Below, piece after piece: positions 25,638 through 34,933 of a DNA stretch of 64,000 nt; positions within the stretch are counted from its first letter, which is position 1, and every line of letters starts with the position of its first letter. Origin of the DNA: Alicyclobacillus acidiphilus NBRC 100859 (GTDB taxonomy: Bacteria > Bacillota > Bacilli > Alicyclobacillales > Alicyclobacillaceae); NCBI RefSeq assembly GCF_001544355.1, contig NZ_BCQI01000009.1, positions 34,301-98,300 on the forward strand, in the 5' to 3' direction. The position numbers and the translations under genes are program-made. Under the pieces are notes generated by a model. It was given only the letters and a program-made list of their open reading frames with translations. It did not search any database and was not told the DNA's origin.

Positions 25638-26708
25638 TTAGCCGAGGACCTCGCTTTGCCATTCGCTGTTGACGGTGTTTTGCGCCTTGGTGAGGTCGCC
25701 CGTCAGAAATTCCACTTTCTTCGGCAGAGGCGGCAAATGAACGCTCTTTGGCAATTTGATGTACTTGAGCCGGACCGGATATGCGCCGCCTTCGGCGTAG
25801 GAGATTTGACCAGCGTCTGAGAACAGGTACTCGTTCAACAGTCGGGCTGCGTATGGATGCGGCGCGTACTTGTTGATGACTTCAACGTACGGGCCAGCCA
25901 CTGTGCCGTCCGACGGGACGACCACTTTGATGTCGTCGTTCTTCAGTTGTTGCTGGTCGGATTCGCCGAGGTAGTTCCAGACGATTTGAATCGCGTTCTG
26001 ACCCGTCTGCATCTCTGAGGTTCCAACGTTCGATCCATTCCAGTTGCCGTTCTGCTTCAATTTTTTGAAGAAGTCGAGCCCGGGCTGGATGTTGCTTGCG
26101 CTGCCGCCGTTCGCGTACGCGGCGGCGACCACCGCGTCAAAACCTTCGCCCGCTTGGCGTGGATCGGCGACACCAATCAAGCCTTTGTACTCCGGCTTCA
26201 ACAGGTCCTTCCACGTGGTGGGAACGTCCTTCACCTTTTTCGTGTTGACCTCAAACGCGATCACGCCGTAGTAGGCAGCGGCCCAGTAACCGTTCTTGTC
26301 TTTCAAGTCGGCCGGGATTTGGTTCCAATATTTGTTTTTGTACGGAGCCACGACACCCATCTGGACCGCCGTCGGTCCGAACGAAATGCCGATGTCGCCG
26401 ACGTCGCCTACAGGGTGCGATTTTTCTTTCTGGAACGCCTGCAGTTCCTGTGCGGAGCTCATGTTGCCTTCAGCCTGATACACCGTCTTGATGCCGTATT
26501 TCTTTTCGAAACTGGCCCACATGTCGCCGAGGTTCGCCCAGTTGGCGGGCATGCCAAATCCGTGTACTTCGCCGTCTTTCTTCGCCAGTTGAACCGATAC
26601 GTTGCTCGTCGGCAGGTTTGCCGCGGCGTAGATGGGTGCGGCTGTGCCGATTGCAAGCGCCGCTGCGCTGATTGCCAATGCGCTGACTGTCCACGTCACG
26701 CGTTTCAT
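25638..26708 (-). CDS. ABC transporter substrate-binding protein (family 1 type)
   Basis: 356 residues with a Sec signal peptide (MKRVTWTVSALAISAAALAI ... IYAA) and no lipobox Cys near the cleavage site, unusual for a Gram-positive binding protein. KKDGEVHGFGMPANWANLGD, DVGDIGISFGPTAVQMGVVA and YYGVIAFEVNTKKV fit the iron/spermidine/2-aminoethylphosphonate class. AAGGAGG precedes the ATG at 26708. How it is retained at the cell surface is not clear. Its operon suggests a phosphorus-containing ligand; the sequence alone does not prove this. Confidence 0.82.
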   Translation of the reverse strand: MKRVTWTVSALAISAAALAIGTAAPIYAAANLPTSNVSVQLAKKDGEVHGFGMPANWANLGDMWASFEKKYGIKTVYQAEGNMSSAQELQAFQKEKSHPVGDVGDIGISFGPTAVQMGVVAPYKNKYWNQIPADLKDKNGYWAAAYYGVIAFEVNTKKVKDVPTTWKDLLKPEYKGLIGVADPRQAGEGFDAVVAAAYANGGSASNIQPGLDFFKKLKQNGNWNGSNVGTSEMQTGQNAIQIVWNYLGESDQQQLKNDDIKVVVPSDGTVAGPYVEVINKYAPHPYAARLLNEYLFSDAGQISYAEGGAYPVRLKYIKLPKSVHLPPLPKKVEFLTGDLTKAQNTVNSEWQSEVLG

Positions 26709-26721
26709 TGGGGTATCCTCC

Positions 26722-27576
26722 TTATGCTTGGGTTGTTGAGTGAAACCATTGCCTTAGGCGATCTGGCGAAAATCTCGTCATACTCGGAGCAGGCGCGATC
26801 TGCATCAGTTGGCAAATCAAATCCGCCAATTCCACTTGCGAGAATGTCGACTCGCTGTCGCCGAGCTTCTTGAGCTGACTGGAGAGCAGATAGAACGGTA
26901 CGATCCGGTGCTCATCCAGCGTGCCGCCGTGGTAACCGACGCTGTCCATGCCGTGATCCGCGGTGATCGCCACCTGATACCCGTCGGACAGCCACTGCGG
27001 CACCATCATGGCGAGCAGGGTGTCAATCCGGATGACGGCGCCCGCGTACTCGGGGGAAAGTCCGCCGTGCTTGTGGCCCGCGTCATCCACGTTCATCGAG
27101 TGGACGACAAGCAGGTCTGGCTGAACGCGCCTGCGCAGGTCCTCGGCTTCCACATACAGATGCGTGTCCGGATAGTGGTCTTCGAAATAGAACCGGCCGT
27201 GCGTAATGCCGTGGTCGGCGTCGTGGAGATTGCGATCTCGAACGTGATCGAACGGCGCCTGCTGGTACAGCTCGCTGATCCAGTGGTATCCGAAGACTGC
27301 GCTTGTCTTGCCGGCAGCCCGGATTCGATCAAACAGACTCTCTTGCGTCGACCTGCGGACGATCTCATTCGACAGGATTCCGTTAACGATGGGTTCGGTA
27401 CCCGTGAAGATCGCTTCGTAGCACACTCTCGACAGCGACGGCAAGACGCTTTGTACGGTAGCTCGCAGAGCCTGACCACGTTCGACCAACGACTCCACGA
27501 AACCAAGGCGTTCATGCGCGACTTGGTTGGACATGCCGTCGACGATGACCAAAACCAATCGATCGCTCACTCCCAC
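26722..27576 (-). CDS. Alkaline-phosphatase-superfamily phosphodiesterase/pyrophosphatase-like enzyme
   Basis: 284 residues of the PF01663-type fold. GTG at 27576 follows GGGAGG by 5 nt. LVLVIVDGMSN gives the first metal Asp, and PSLSRVCYEAIFTGTEP places the nucleophile near Ser/Thr. VVHSMNVDDAGHKHGG and ITADHGMDS supply the remaining Asp/His ligands. Relatives include nucleotide pyrophosphatases, phosphonoacetate hydrolase and phosphoglycerate mutases. No signal peptide is seen, so it should act in the cytoplasm on an imported ester or phosphonate. It is first gene of the seven-gene operon. Confidence 0.78.
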   Translation of the reverse strand: MGVSDRLVLVIVDGMSNQVAHERLGFVESLVERGQALRATVQSVLPSLSRVCYEAIFTGTEPIVNGILSNEIVRRSTQESLFDRIRAAGKTSAVFGYHWISELYQQAPFDHVRDRNLHDADHGITHGRFYFEDHYPDTHLYVEAEDLRRRVQPDLLVVHSMNVDDAGHKHGGLSPEYAGAVIRIDTLLAMMVPQWLSDGYQVAITADHGMDSVGYHGGTLDEHRIVPFYLLSSQLKKLGDSESTFSQVELADLICQLMQIAPAPSMTRFSPDRLRQWFHSTTQA

Positions 27577-27836
27577 TGTCACCTCCCGGCTGGTTTGCTT
27601 CGAGATGCTCCAAACAACCCCCGATGCTTGCAACGTGTTGTTTATTGTTGTTTGATTTGAAATTTATCAGTGAATTCTATGGTTTTCGTTGCATTCTTGT
27701 TAAGGTTGGGTGAAAAGTTCGTAGGAAAGCTGTAATTTACGTCTGTTCGATACGAGCTTCGCGAATAGGCATCAGCATTTCACAGAATTGATGTACAATG
27801 AAGAAATCTTAGAGCAGACAGAAAGGCTGAATCGGC

Positions 27837-28952
27837 GTGTCAAAACACCAGCGGCGAATGGTGGTCAAAGTAGGATCCAGTTCTTTGACAGACGCCATGG
27901 GGCGGCTTTCAGAACAGAAGATGGATAGGCTCGTGGGCCAAATCGTCGACATGCAGCAGGATGGCCGCTGGCAGGCTGTCCTTGTTTCGTCAGGCGCCAT
28001 CGCGGCCGGTCTGGGCCAGTTGGGATGGCAGCGGGCGCATATTTCGATGCCGGAGAAACAGGCCGCGGCTGCTGTCGGACAGACCGTGCTGATGGAGACC
28101 TACGAACGGCTCTTTGGCCGGCGCGGGCGCAGCGTTGCGCAGTTGTTGCTGACGAGATCGGACGTGGAGGATCGGAAACGGTTCATCCATATTCGCAACA
28201 CAGTCGGCGCCTTGCTGCGGCATGGCATTGTGCCGATTATCAACGAAAACGACACGGTCGCGGTGGACGAGATTCGGTTCGGGGACAACGACGCCCTGGC
28301 GGGGTTGACAGCGCTCGTGTCGGAGGCGGATCGGCTGGTCCTGCTGACAGACATCGATGGGCTGTACACCGCCAATCCGCGCATGAATCCGGACGCGACC
28401 TTGATCTCGGAAGTGGCGGCGATTACCGAATCGATTGAGGCCCTAGCGGGCGGCCCAGGGAGTTCCGTGGGCACAGGCGGCATGCGGACGAAGATCGAGG
28501 CGGCGAAGGTCGCTGTCCAGGCTGGGGTGGAGGTCGTGATTGCCAATGGCGAAGTGCCTGACGTGCTCGTGCGGATTGCCAACGACGAGCGGGTTGGCAC
28601 TTGGTTTCGGCCGAGTCCGGAACGGATGGGCATGCGCAAAATGTGGCTGATGCACGCACCCAAACCGGACGGCTCCATCACCATCGACGAAGGCGCGGCA
28701 CAGGCGTTGCTTCAGTCGTCCAGCAGTCTACTGCTTCCAGGGATTGTCGACGTCGTTGGCGATTTCCACGAAGGTGGCGTGGTCACGCTCATCACCCGAG
28801 ACGGTCAAATCGTCGGCAAAGGCATCGCCAACTACTCGGCGCGAGACCTGGTGGAATTGGTGAATCGCCGAAAAGCGGGAGAGACTCTGTACAACGTGCA
28901 CGAGGTCGTGCATCGAAACGATATGGTTCTGGTTGAGGAGGCGGCGAGATAA
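27837..28952 (+). CDS. proB: Glutamate 5-kinase
   Basis: A 371-residue ProB that phosphorylates glutamate in proline synthesis. GTG at 27837 follows AAAGG. The amino-acid-kinase domain shows VVKVGSSSLTD, VLVSSGAIAAGL, INENDTVAVDEIRFGDND, LLTDIDGLY and VGTGGMRTKIEAAKVA. The C-terminal PUA domain (SSLLLPGIVDVVGDFHEGGV) is present, so the protein is full length. Its stop overlaps the proA start as TAATG. No T-box leader is visible in the 260 bp upstream. Confidence 0.97.
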   Translation: MSKHQRRMVVKVGSSSLTDAMGRLSEQKMDRLVGQIVDMQQDGRWQAVLVSSGAIAAGLGQLGWQRAHISMPEKQAAAAVGQTVLMETYERLFGRRGRSVAQLLLTRSDVEDRKRFIHIRNTVGALLRHGIVPIINENDTVAVDEIRFGDNDALAGLTALVSEADRLVLLTDIDGLYTANPRMNPDATLISEVAAITESIEALAGGPGSSVGTGGMRTKIEAAKVAVQAGVEVVIANGEVPDVLVRIANDERVGTWFRPSPERMGMRKMWLMHAPKPDGSITIDEGAAQALLQSSSSLLLPGIVDVVGDFHEGGVVTLITRDGQIVGKGIANYSARDLVELVNRRKAGETLYNVHEVVHRNDMVLVEEAAR

Positions 28953-30268
28953 TGTCGAGTGATCACGTGATGGCGCCAACGGCTGGGCAGCATGCGGCCA
29001 TTCGCGAGGCGGTGCTGCGGGATTTGCGTAGATCGCGCGGCTGCAAAAACCAAATGGCCTTGGCCGCGACTTCGCAGAAGAACGAAGCCTTGCAGCGCAT
29101 GGCCGAATCCTTGTGGACGCATCGCGCAGGCATTCTCGACGCGAATCGGGCGGACATCGAGGCGGCGCGCCAGGCCGGTCAAACGGATGCCAAGCTGGAT
29201 CGCCTGCGCCTTGACGAGCGGCGCATCCAGGACATGATGATAGGGTTGCACGAACTGGTCTTGCTGAGGGATCCCATCGGCGAAGAGATCGAATCGACGG
29301 AGCGGCCAAATGGCCTCGACATTCGGAAGGTCCGCGTGCCCATGGGCGTGATCGCCATGATTTACGAATCGCGGCCCAACGTCACCGTCGATGCGGCCGG
29401 ACTCACCGTCAAAACGGGCAACACCGCCGTCCTGCGCGGCGGCCGGGAAGCCTTGCGAACCAATCGCGCCTTGGTCGCGGCCCTGCACGACGGTCTGGCA
29501 GCCGCTGGCTTGCCACGCGACGCCGTGGTCCTGATTGAAGAGGTCGCGCACGAATCGGTGGATGTGATTATCACCGCCCGCGGCCTGGTCGATCTCGTCA
29601 TTCCCCGCGGTGGCGCGGCGCTCATCCGGCGCGTGGTCGAGGGCGCGCAAGTGCCCGTGATCGAAACCGGCGTCGGCAATTGTCACGTGTATGTGGATCG
29701 TGCGGCTGATCTGGCCAAGGCGGCCCGCATTATCGTGAACGCGAAGACGCAGCGGCCGTCCGTCTGCAACGCGGCGGAGACTTTGTTGGTCCACCGAGAT
29801 ATCGCGGACGTGTGGCTGCCTGACATCGTCCCGCATTTGCAGGAACTGTCGGTCGAGATTCGCGCCTGTGCTCGCACGTTGGACATTCTCCGATCCGGCG
29901 GCTTGGATGGCGGCGTGCGCGCTGCCACGGAGGACGATTGGTCGACGGAGTACTCGGATTTGATCCTGGCCGTCAAAGTGGTGGACTCGTTGTCGGAGGC
30001 CATGCAGCATATCGACACGTACGGAACGTTCCACTCCGAAGTCATCGTGACGGAGGATGACGCGACTGCAGAGGCGTTTCTTCAGCAGGTCGACGCGGCT
30101 GTGGTTTACCACAACGCCTCTTCGCGTTTTACGGATGGATTCGAATTCGGTTTCGGAGCGGAGATTGGCATTTCGACTCAGAAACTCCACGCGCGCGGGC
30201 CGATGGGGCTGCGCGAGATCACGAGCTACAAGTACATCGTTCACGGCCACGGGCAGATTCGCGGCTGA
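28952..30268 (+). CDS. proA: Glutamate-5-semialdehyde dehydrogenase (gamma-glutamyl phosphate reductase)
   Basis: A 438-residue ProA acting directly after ProB. ATG at 28952 shares one base with the proB stop; an internal ATG at 28970 is possible. IESRPNVTVDAAGLTVKTGN, the catalytic Cys in RPSVCNAAETLLVH, and the C-terminal FEFGFGAEIGISTQKLHARGPMG are family blocks. The N-terminus is about 20 residues longer than usual. The product cyclises spontaneously and goes to ProC, which is not in the window. Confidence 0.97.
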   Translation: MSSDHVMAPTAGQHAAIREAVLRDLRRSRGCKNQMALAATSQKNEALQRMAESLWTHRAGILDANRADIEAARQAGQTDAKLDRLRLDERRIQDMMIGLHELVLLRDPIGEEIESTERPNGLDIRKVRVPMGVIAMIYESRPNVTVDAAGLTVKTGNTAVLRGGREALRTNRALVAALHDGLAAAGLPRDAVVLIEEVAHESVDVIITARGLVDLVIPRGGAALIRRVVEGAQVPVIETGVGNCHVYVDRAADLAKAARIIVNAKTQRPSVCNAAETLLVHRDIADVWLPDIVPHLQELSVEIRACARTLDILRSGGLDGGVRAATEDDWSTEYSDLILAVKVVDSLSEAMQHIDTYGTFHSEVIVTEDDATAEAFLQQVDAAVVYHNASSRFTDGFEFGFGAEIGISTQKLHARGPMGLREITSYKYIVHGHGQIRG

Positions 30269-30371
30269 TCGCCCACGCCCAGCAACTTGCCGTCCTGACA
30301 CGGCGCCTGTCGGTTGAGCGGAGCAAATGTTCCACGTAATCTGTACCATTCCTACGCTTGGAGGCGATAGC

Positions 30372-30497
30372 ATGGGTACATTTGGTGGATACACCCGTTG
30401 GGCCGTTGTGTTTCTGATTATCTTTGTCCTGTTCTTCTTGTTGGTACCGGCGTACGGCGCAATCGGCGGCAGCTGTGCTGCGGGCGGAGTCTACTAA
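30372..30497 (+). CDS. Tiny single-pass membrane peptide, YjcZ-like sporulation type
   Basis: 41 residues: MGTFGGYTRWAVVFLIIFVL followed by FFLLVPAYGAIGG and a short Cys/Gly end. The Gly/Tyr-rich start with one long hydrophobic helix resembles the tiny YjcZ-type sporulation peptides of Bacillus, though the order of glycines differs. GGAGG lies 8-9 nt before ATG. An intrinsic terminator follows 30 bp after the stop, so it is a single-gene unit. Role unknown. Confidence 0.6.
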   Translation: MGTFGGYTRWAVVFLIIFVLFFLLVPAYGAIGGSCAAGGVY

Positions 30498-30526
30498 TCC
30501 GTTCCGTCGATAGTTTCTAGGAAGGA

Positions 30527-30565
30527 GCCTCTGCGGCAGCGGTTTCGCCGCAGGGCTTCTTTTTG
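30527..30565 (+). terminator. Rho-independent terminator
   Basis: GCC-T-CTGCGGC (30527-30537) pairs with GCCGCAG-GGC (30547-30556) across a 9-nt loop and is followed by TTCTTTTTG. It ends the transcript of the tiny membrane peptide gene. Confidence 0.85.
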
Positions 30566-30642
30566 TGATTGGGCTGCAGATCTCCCTCTGCCGTAACTCC
30601 CTCTGTTATAAATAGAGTATCGGACAGAGGAGGGCAGCATCG

Positions 30643-32115
30643 TTGGCTGAACACGACAGTTGTACAGGACCCCAATCCTCAGGGTTGGACGAGTCGACCA
30701 CCATCCATTATTTCAAGTTGTTGACCAAGCAAACGAGAGATGTGCTCATTTTCTTGGGAGGAGATGGCTGCGTTCAATACGTCTCGCCGGCGCTGTGCAG
30801 TATGTTGGGCTACAGCCCAGACGAGTGGATAGGCATGATCGTTGATGGATACTACCATCCCGATGACATCGAGTATGTTCACACTATCCGCAAACGCCTG
30901 GCAAACGGTGAGGATATTTCCACCATGACAAAGCGGGTACGCCACAAACACGGGCATTACATCTGGATTGAGAGCACGTGCAGCGTGGATCGCGATGCCA
31001 CAGGCAACGTCGTGACGATTGCCTGCATCTGGCGCGACGTGACTGAGCAGCGGAAGCTGACGAACCAACTCCACTGCGCCATGAAACTGGCCAAGCTCGC
31101 CCACTGGGAATGGGATATTCGCGAGGACAAAATCTTTTGGTCAGACACGCTGTACGAAATTTGCGGCGTGGACAAAGACACACGGCTCACTCCGGAAATG
31201 GCGTGGTCGCTCATCCAGCCGGAAGAATGGCAAGGAATGGACTTCAAGCAACGGATACTGGAGTATGGGCCAGGCATGCACGAAGGCGAAATGCGGATTG
31301 TGCGCCCAGATGGAAGCATTCGGTATCTCGCGTTTCAAGGCGACATCGTCTTCGAAGACGGGCGTCCCATCAGAGCGGTGGGTACCGTACAAGACATTAC
31401 AGACAAAAAGCATCTTGAAAAATTGTTGATTGAAACTGAAAAACTTACCGTGGCAGGCCAATTGGCCGCAGGCATCGCGCACGAGATCCGCAATCCGATG
31501 ACCGCCATCAAAGGTTTCTCGCAGCTCCTGAAGGAGGAGCTTCCAAAGAGCAGTCAGCGATATGCGGACGTCATACTGCATGAATTGACGCGCATCAACG
31601 ACGTTGTGAGCCAACTGTTGCTGCTGGCGAAGCCGCAAAAGAGTACGCGCACCACGTTCGACGTCAAGTCGTCCCTGATGGAAGCGCTTGAATTGCTGAA
31701 CCCGCAGGCGCTCAAGGCGGGCGTTTCGTTCGTCTGTTCGTCGTTTTTGAACGGGTTCGTCCTTGGCGATCCAAATCAAATCAAACAGGTATGGATCAAC
31801 CTGCTGCTCAACGCCGTCGAAGCGATGCCGAACGGCGGCACCGTCACCATTGCGTCGCGCTTGTCCGACGGCGTTGTCGCCGTTCGCATTCGAGATGAAG
31901 GTACTGGAATGGACGAAGCCCGTATGGCGGCCATCGGCGAGCCGTTTTACACAACGAAAGAGCACGGAACCGGTCTCGGCCTCATCGTCTGTCGGAGAAT
32001 TCTCGATTTACACCGCGGGACCATGACCATCACAAGCGAGCTCCACGCCGGAACGACGGTCGAAGTGAGACTGCCGCTCGCTTACCAACTTGATCCGCCC
32101 GATCCAGCGATCTAG
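30643..32115 (+). CDS. PAS-PAS sensor histidine kinase, sporulation-kinase-like
   Basis: 490 residues starting with TTG at 30643 after GAGGAGGG. Two PAS/PAC units (about 22-140 and 150-262), then HisKA with phospho-acceptor His280 (AAGIAHEIRNPMTAIKGFSQ) and a HATPase domain (WINLLLNAVEAMPNGG, RIRDEGTGMDE, FYTTKEHGTGLGL). There is no membrane helix, so it is soluble. The HisKA sequence resembles the Bacillus KinA/KinE group that feeds the Spo0F phosphorelay. No response regulator is adjacent, which also fits a phosphorelay kinase. The signal is unknown. Confidence 0.88.
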   Translation: MAEHDSCTGPQSSGLDESTTIHYFKLLTKQTRDVLIFLGGDGCVQYVSPALCSMLGYSPDEWIGMIVDGYYHPDDIEYVHTIRKRLANGEDISTMTKRVRHKHGHYIWIESTCSVDRDATGNVVTIACIWRDVTEQRKLTNQLHCAMKLAKLAHWEWDIREDKIFWSDTLYEICGVDKDTRLTPEMAWSLIQPEEWQGMDFKQRILEYGPGMHEGEMRIVRPDGSIRYLAFQGDIVFEDGRPIRAVGTVQDITDKKHLEKLLIETEKLTVAGQLAAGIAHEIRNPMTAIKGFSQLLKEELPKSSQRYADVILHELTRINDVVSQLLLLAKPQKSTRTTFDVKSSLMEALELLNPQALKAGVSFVCSSFLNGFVLGDPNQIKQVWINLLLNAVEAMPNGGTVTIASRLSDGVVAVRIRDEGTGMDEARMAAIGEPFYTTKEHGTGLGLIVCRRILDLHRGTMTITSELHAGTTVEVRLPLAYQLDPPDPAI

Positions 32116-32132
32116 CGATCTAGCGATCTAGC
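32101..32132 (+). repeat. Four tandem copies of an 8-bp unit (GATCTAGC)
   Basis: GATCCAGC followed by three perfect GATCTAGC copies spans the stop codon of the histidine kinase gene. A slip of one unit would move the stop only slightly, altering the last residues. Confidence 0.85.
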
Positions 32133-32294
32133 GAGGGCAATCCGCCTGCTTCCAGAGATTCGCCGAGATCGACGCCAGATATCGCCGGCGGATCGTCGGC
32201 ACGCGATGGTCCGCGAAAATCGCCTCGGGTGGAACCACCTTGCTTCCAAGGCCGTATGATGCCTCAACATCAGCCTAGAAGGGGTGGGGCATCC

Positions 32295-33653
32295 ATGGTG
32301 CTTACGCCGTCGCACTGGATCTATCTCGCGGTCGTCATTCTAGTCATATTGGGGATGGCGTTTCGAAAGGGTGTCATTCCAACTTGCGTACTTGGTACGT
32401 TCGTGATCGGATGGGTATACACCCACAGTTTCGTCAAAGGCATTCAAACACTCTACAACGCGAACTTGGCCAGTGCCACATCACTGCTCAGCATCATCGT
32501 GATCATTGGCTTGATGGTTTCGCTGCTGCGGTTGATGGAGCACATCGGTGCCGATCAACTGCTGCTACGTCCATTCCAAAGTCGCGTGCGCAACCCAGCC
32601 GTCGCTTTCTGGGGGACCGGCCTCATCAAAGGGGTTGTGTCGCTGTTCGTCTGGCCGACTCCAGCGACGATGATGATAGGGCCCATGATGGTGCCCATCG
32701 CCCTGCGCGCCGGCTTGCCGCTGATTGGCATCGCCATGACGATGAACCTGTTTGGACATGGTATCGCGTTGTCGGGCGATTACGTCATTCAAGGCGCCCC
32801 GAAGCTGACCAGTTCAGCCGCCGGTGTGCCTGTCGGCGCCATTCTCCACGCGAGTGTTCCCTTGGTTTTGACAACCGGCCTGGTGAGTACGGTCCTCGCC
32901 TACATGTTTCTGCGCCGCGACATGAGGCGCGGCGTTTTGACCGCATCCGAGACAGGTTCGGCGAAGGCCCGTGAATCGTTCGGGATCGCCGCAAAATTTG
33001 CGGCCGTCGTGGTTCCGTTAAGCTTCCTCGCGACCATTGTCACGACGATCTCGCTTCCCTTGCGCGGCGACGACGCCACGGCTTTCATCGGCGGCGTCGC
33101 GTCGCTGTTGTTCTTGGCCATCGCCGTACTGGAGTACGGCTGGCAGGCGCCCAGCGCAGTCATGCGATTTCTGACAGACGGTTTTGTGTTCTCCATCCGC
33201 GTGTTCGCGCCCGTCATCCCGATTGCAGGTTTCTTCTTCATGGGCTCGCCTGACGTCGCACCGCAGATCCTCGGAACGGGCGCACCCGGATTCCTATTGG
33301 ATCTCGGCAAGGCGCTGTCCGCGCACGTTCCTTTGTCCGTGACGCCTGTCGCCATCATCATTGTGCTCGTCGGGGTCATCGCAGGGCTTGACGGTTCCGG
33401 CTTTTCTGGGCTCGTTCTGGTCGGTACCTTGGCGCAAGCTCTGGGCACGCCGATTGGCGCGAACGTCGCCGTCTTGGCCGCGCTCGGCCAGATTGGCTCC
33501 GTCTGGAGCGGCGGAGGCACGCTCGTTCCCTGGGGCGTCCTCGACATCGCCGGCGTGACCGGCTGCAATCCGGAAGCCTTGACGAGACGCAATTTCCTGC
33601 CCGTCATCTGCGGCCTGGCTGCGGCGACAATCGTCGCGATCGCCCTGGCATAG
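32295..33653 (+). CDS. Polytopic permease of unassigned specificity
   Basis: 452 residues with about eleven hydrophobic segments. ATG at 32295 follows AAGGGGTGGGG. Duplicated-half architecture, re-entrant-looking blocks (LFVWPTPATMMIGPMMVPIA and VGVIAGLDGSGFSGLVLVGT) and WSGGGTLVPWG resemble ion-transporter-superfamily carriers such as those for organic acids (GntP/citrate-like). I cannot name a substrate. It has no operon partner; the histidine kinase ends 180 bp upstream. Confidence 0.65.
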   Translation: MVLTPSHWIYLAVVILVILGMAFRKGVIPTCVLGTFVIGWVYTHSFVKGIQTLYNANLASATSLLSIIVIIGLMVSLLRLMEHIGADQLLLRPFQSRVRNPAVAFWGTGLIKGVVSLFVWPTPATMMIGPMMVPIALRAGLPLIGIAMTMNLFGHGIALSGDYVIQGAPKLTSSAAGVPVGAILHASVPLVLTTGLVSTVLAYMFLRRDMRRGVLTASETGSAKARESFGIAAKFAAVVVPLSFLATIVTTISLPLRGDDATAFIGGVASLLFLAIAVLEYGWQAPSAVMRFLTDGFVFSIRVFAPVIPIAGFFFMGSPDVAPQILGTGAPGFLLDLGKALSAHVPLSVTPVAIIIVLVGVIAGLDGSGFSGLVLVGTLAQALGTPIGANVAVLAALGQIGSVWSGGGTLVPWGVLDIAGVTGCNPEALTRRNFLPVICGLAAATIVAIALA

Positions 33654-33854
33654 ACCGAATCCCGATGAGCCGTTTGGGGGAGGGAGCAGGGACAAAAGTG
33701 CCGCTGCGGCGTCGCGATCGCGGTTATACGAGCCCTTTTTTCACTTGATAGATCTGATTAGAGTACACACATCATGTACATCAGGATGAAACGAAACGGG
33801 TTGTGTGATAGGTTCCTGGAAGGGCGCCGCGCCTAGCGCGCGAAATGCCTCGGT

Positions 33855-34037
33855 TCACTGTTCTTTCTTCCAGTTGTCGCAAAAGCGCCGGGCTTCCTCC
33901 GGCGTGTCGAACGTGGCAAGCGGTTTGCCCGTGCCAACGATTGCATTGTCCAAGTCGGGAGCGAGAATCACGGCGCATTTGCCGTTGTCTGTTTCGTGGA
34001 TATCGAACGTCGCTTCGTCGGTTTTGTAAAAACCCAT
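33855..34037 (-). CDS. Small 60-residue protein, unknown
   Basis: MGFYKTDEATFDIHETDNGK, then a block with ILAPDLDN and a C-terminal helix TPEEARRFCDNWKKEQ. GGAG about 9 nt before ATG at 34037 supports translation. It is acidic and soluble, with no recognised domain. It may be a small beta-alpha protein. Neighbours give no clue. Confidence 0.55.
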   Translation of the reverse strand: MGFYKTDEATFDIHETDNGKCAVILAPDLDNAIVGTGKPLATFDTPEEARRFCDNWKKEQ

Positions 34038-34933
34038 GTCTCTCCGCTCCCATCGTCGTCGTTGACGCGAATTAAACGAAATTCATCGTCCGTTATTCTG
34101 GCATTCGCGACAAAGGTTCATGCGGCGACAACGATACGCCGGGTGTTGCGGCAGGAGCGTTTTGTCCTGCATAAGGGATAAAGGTCCGTTGAGGCGGCGC
34201 GATCGCGGGGAAGCACGCGCTCGCCTCCGCGTAGCGGCAGTTTTGAGACTGTCGATTCATGGAGCGCGTCACTGCCCGTTGGTTTGGTCAGCGAGATTTT
34301 GAAGGAAGTGCTTACTATTTTGTATAAGAAGGAGAAGAACCTAGGCAGAACCCCTGGCCATGAAACTGCCTTGTGGTAAATTTCGGAGTGCTAACGGAGA
34401 AAATTCTCGTCCCTAGTGAGGCCGAAATTGCTTCTCAGAATGTGAGATCTTCTCAATCTTCTCTCGAAAATCAAACCACTGCGAGGGTCGGTGAAGGTGA
34501 GAAGTGCGAGGCTTGTGGCAAATAGGCGTCTCTCAGACGCTTATCTCCGTGAAGTGGCGGGATCGAAGGCAAATAGGCGGCCCAAAGTGGCTTAATTGCC
34601 TCCGTTGCCCCCGAAATGGAGGGATTTCAGGCAAATAAGCCTCTGTGCGCCGCTTATTCGGAGCGAGTCAGACGATTCGACACACTTAAGCGGCCGCGGG
34701 GCGCTTATTTCGCCCCCGTGCCCCGTGCCCCGTGCCCCCCCGACTCCCTTACGTGAAGTCGAAATAGAACGAGATGTTTGTAAATGGGAAGAAAAATGGC
34801 ATATAGTGAGGTTAATGCATGTCATCGGTGTCGTTACGGCTTTGTGTGCATTCTACGGGGAAGAGGGAATATTCCCTGCGCAAGCCGGTATAGTACATAG
34901 TCGGCATCGCAGGACAAACAAGGTGAACTGTTC
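34038..34933. other. Intergenic stretch with repeat locus 2
   Basis: About 900 bp without a credible gene. 34300-34480 is AT-rich. Composite-element copy 2 occupies 34520-34710, followed by a C-rich tract with three CCCCGTG units (about 34711-34740). The remaining ~190 bp lead into the PAS-HD gene, where AAGGTG precedes the start codon. Confidence 0.6.
34520..34710 (-). repeat. Composite four-hairpin repeat element, copy 2 (inverted, most diverged)
   Basis: Read on the minus strand it has the same A-B-C-D order. Hairpins lie at 34520-34544 (D, AGGCGTC/GACGCTT), 34571-34597 (C, arms decayed), 34633-34658 (B, partly decayed) and 34685-34710 (A). The A-side spacer holds TTCGACACACTTAAGCGG, the complement of the copy 1 block. 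The B-C spacer holds CCCCCGAAATGG, also matching copy 1. It is the only copy not between convergent genes. Confidence 0.82.

Noticed and set aside
27634..27836. T-box or proline-responsive leader before proB
   Set aside because: No T-box sequence (TGGNACCGCG-like) and no terminator/antiterminator pair could be found.
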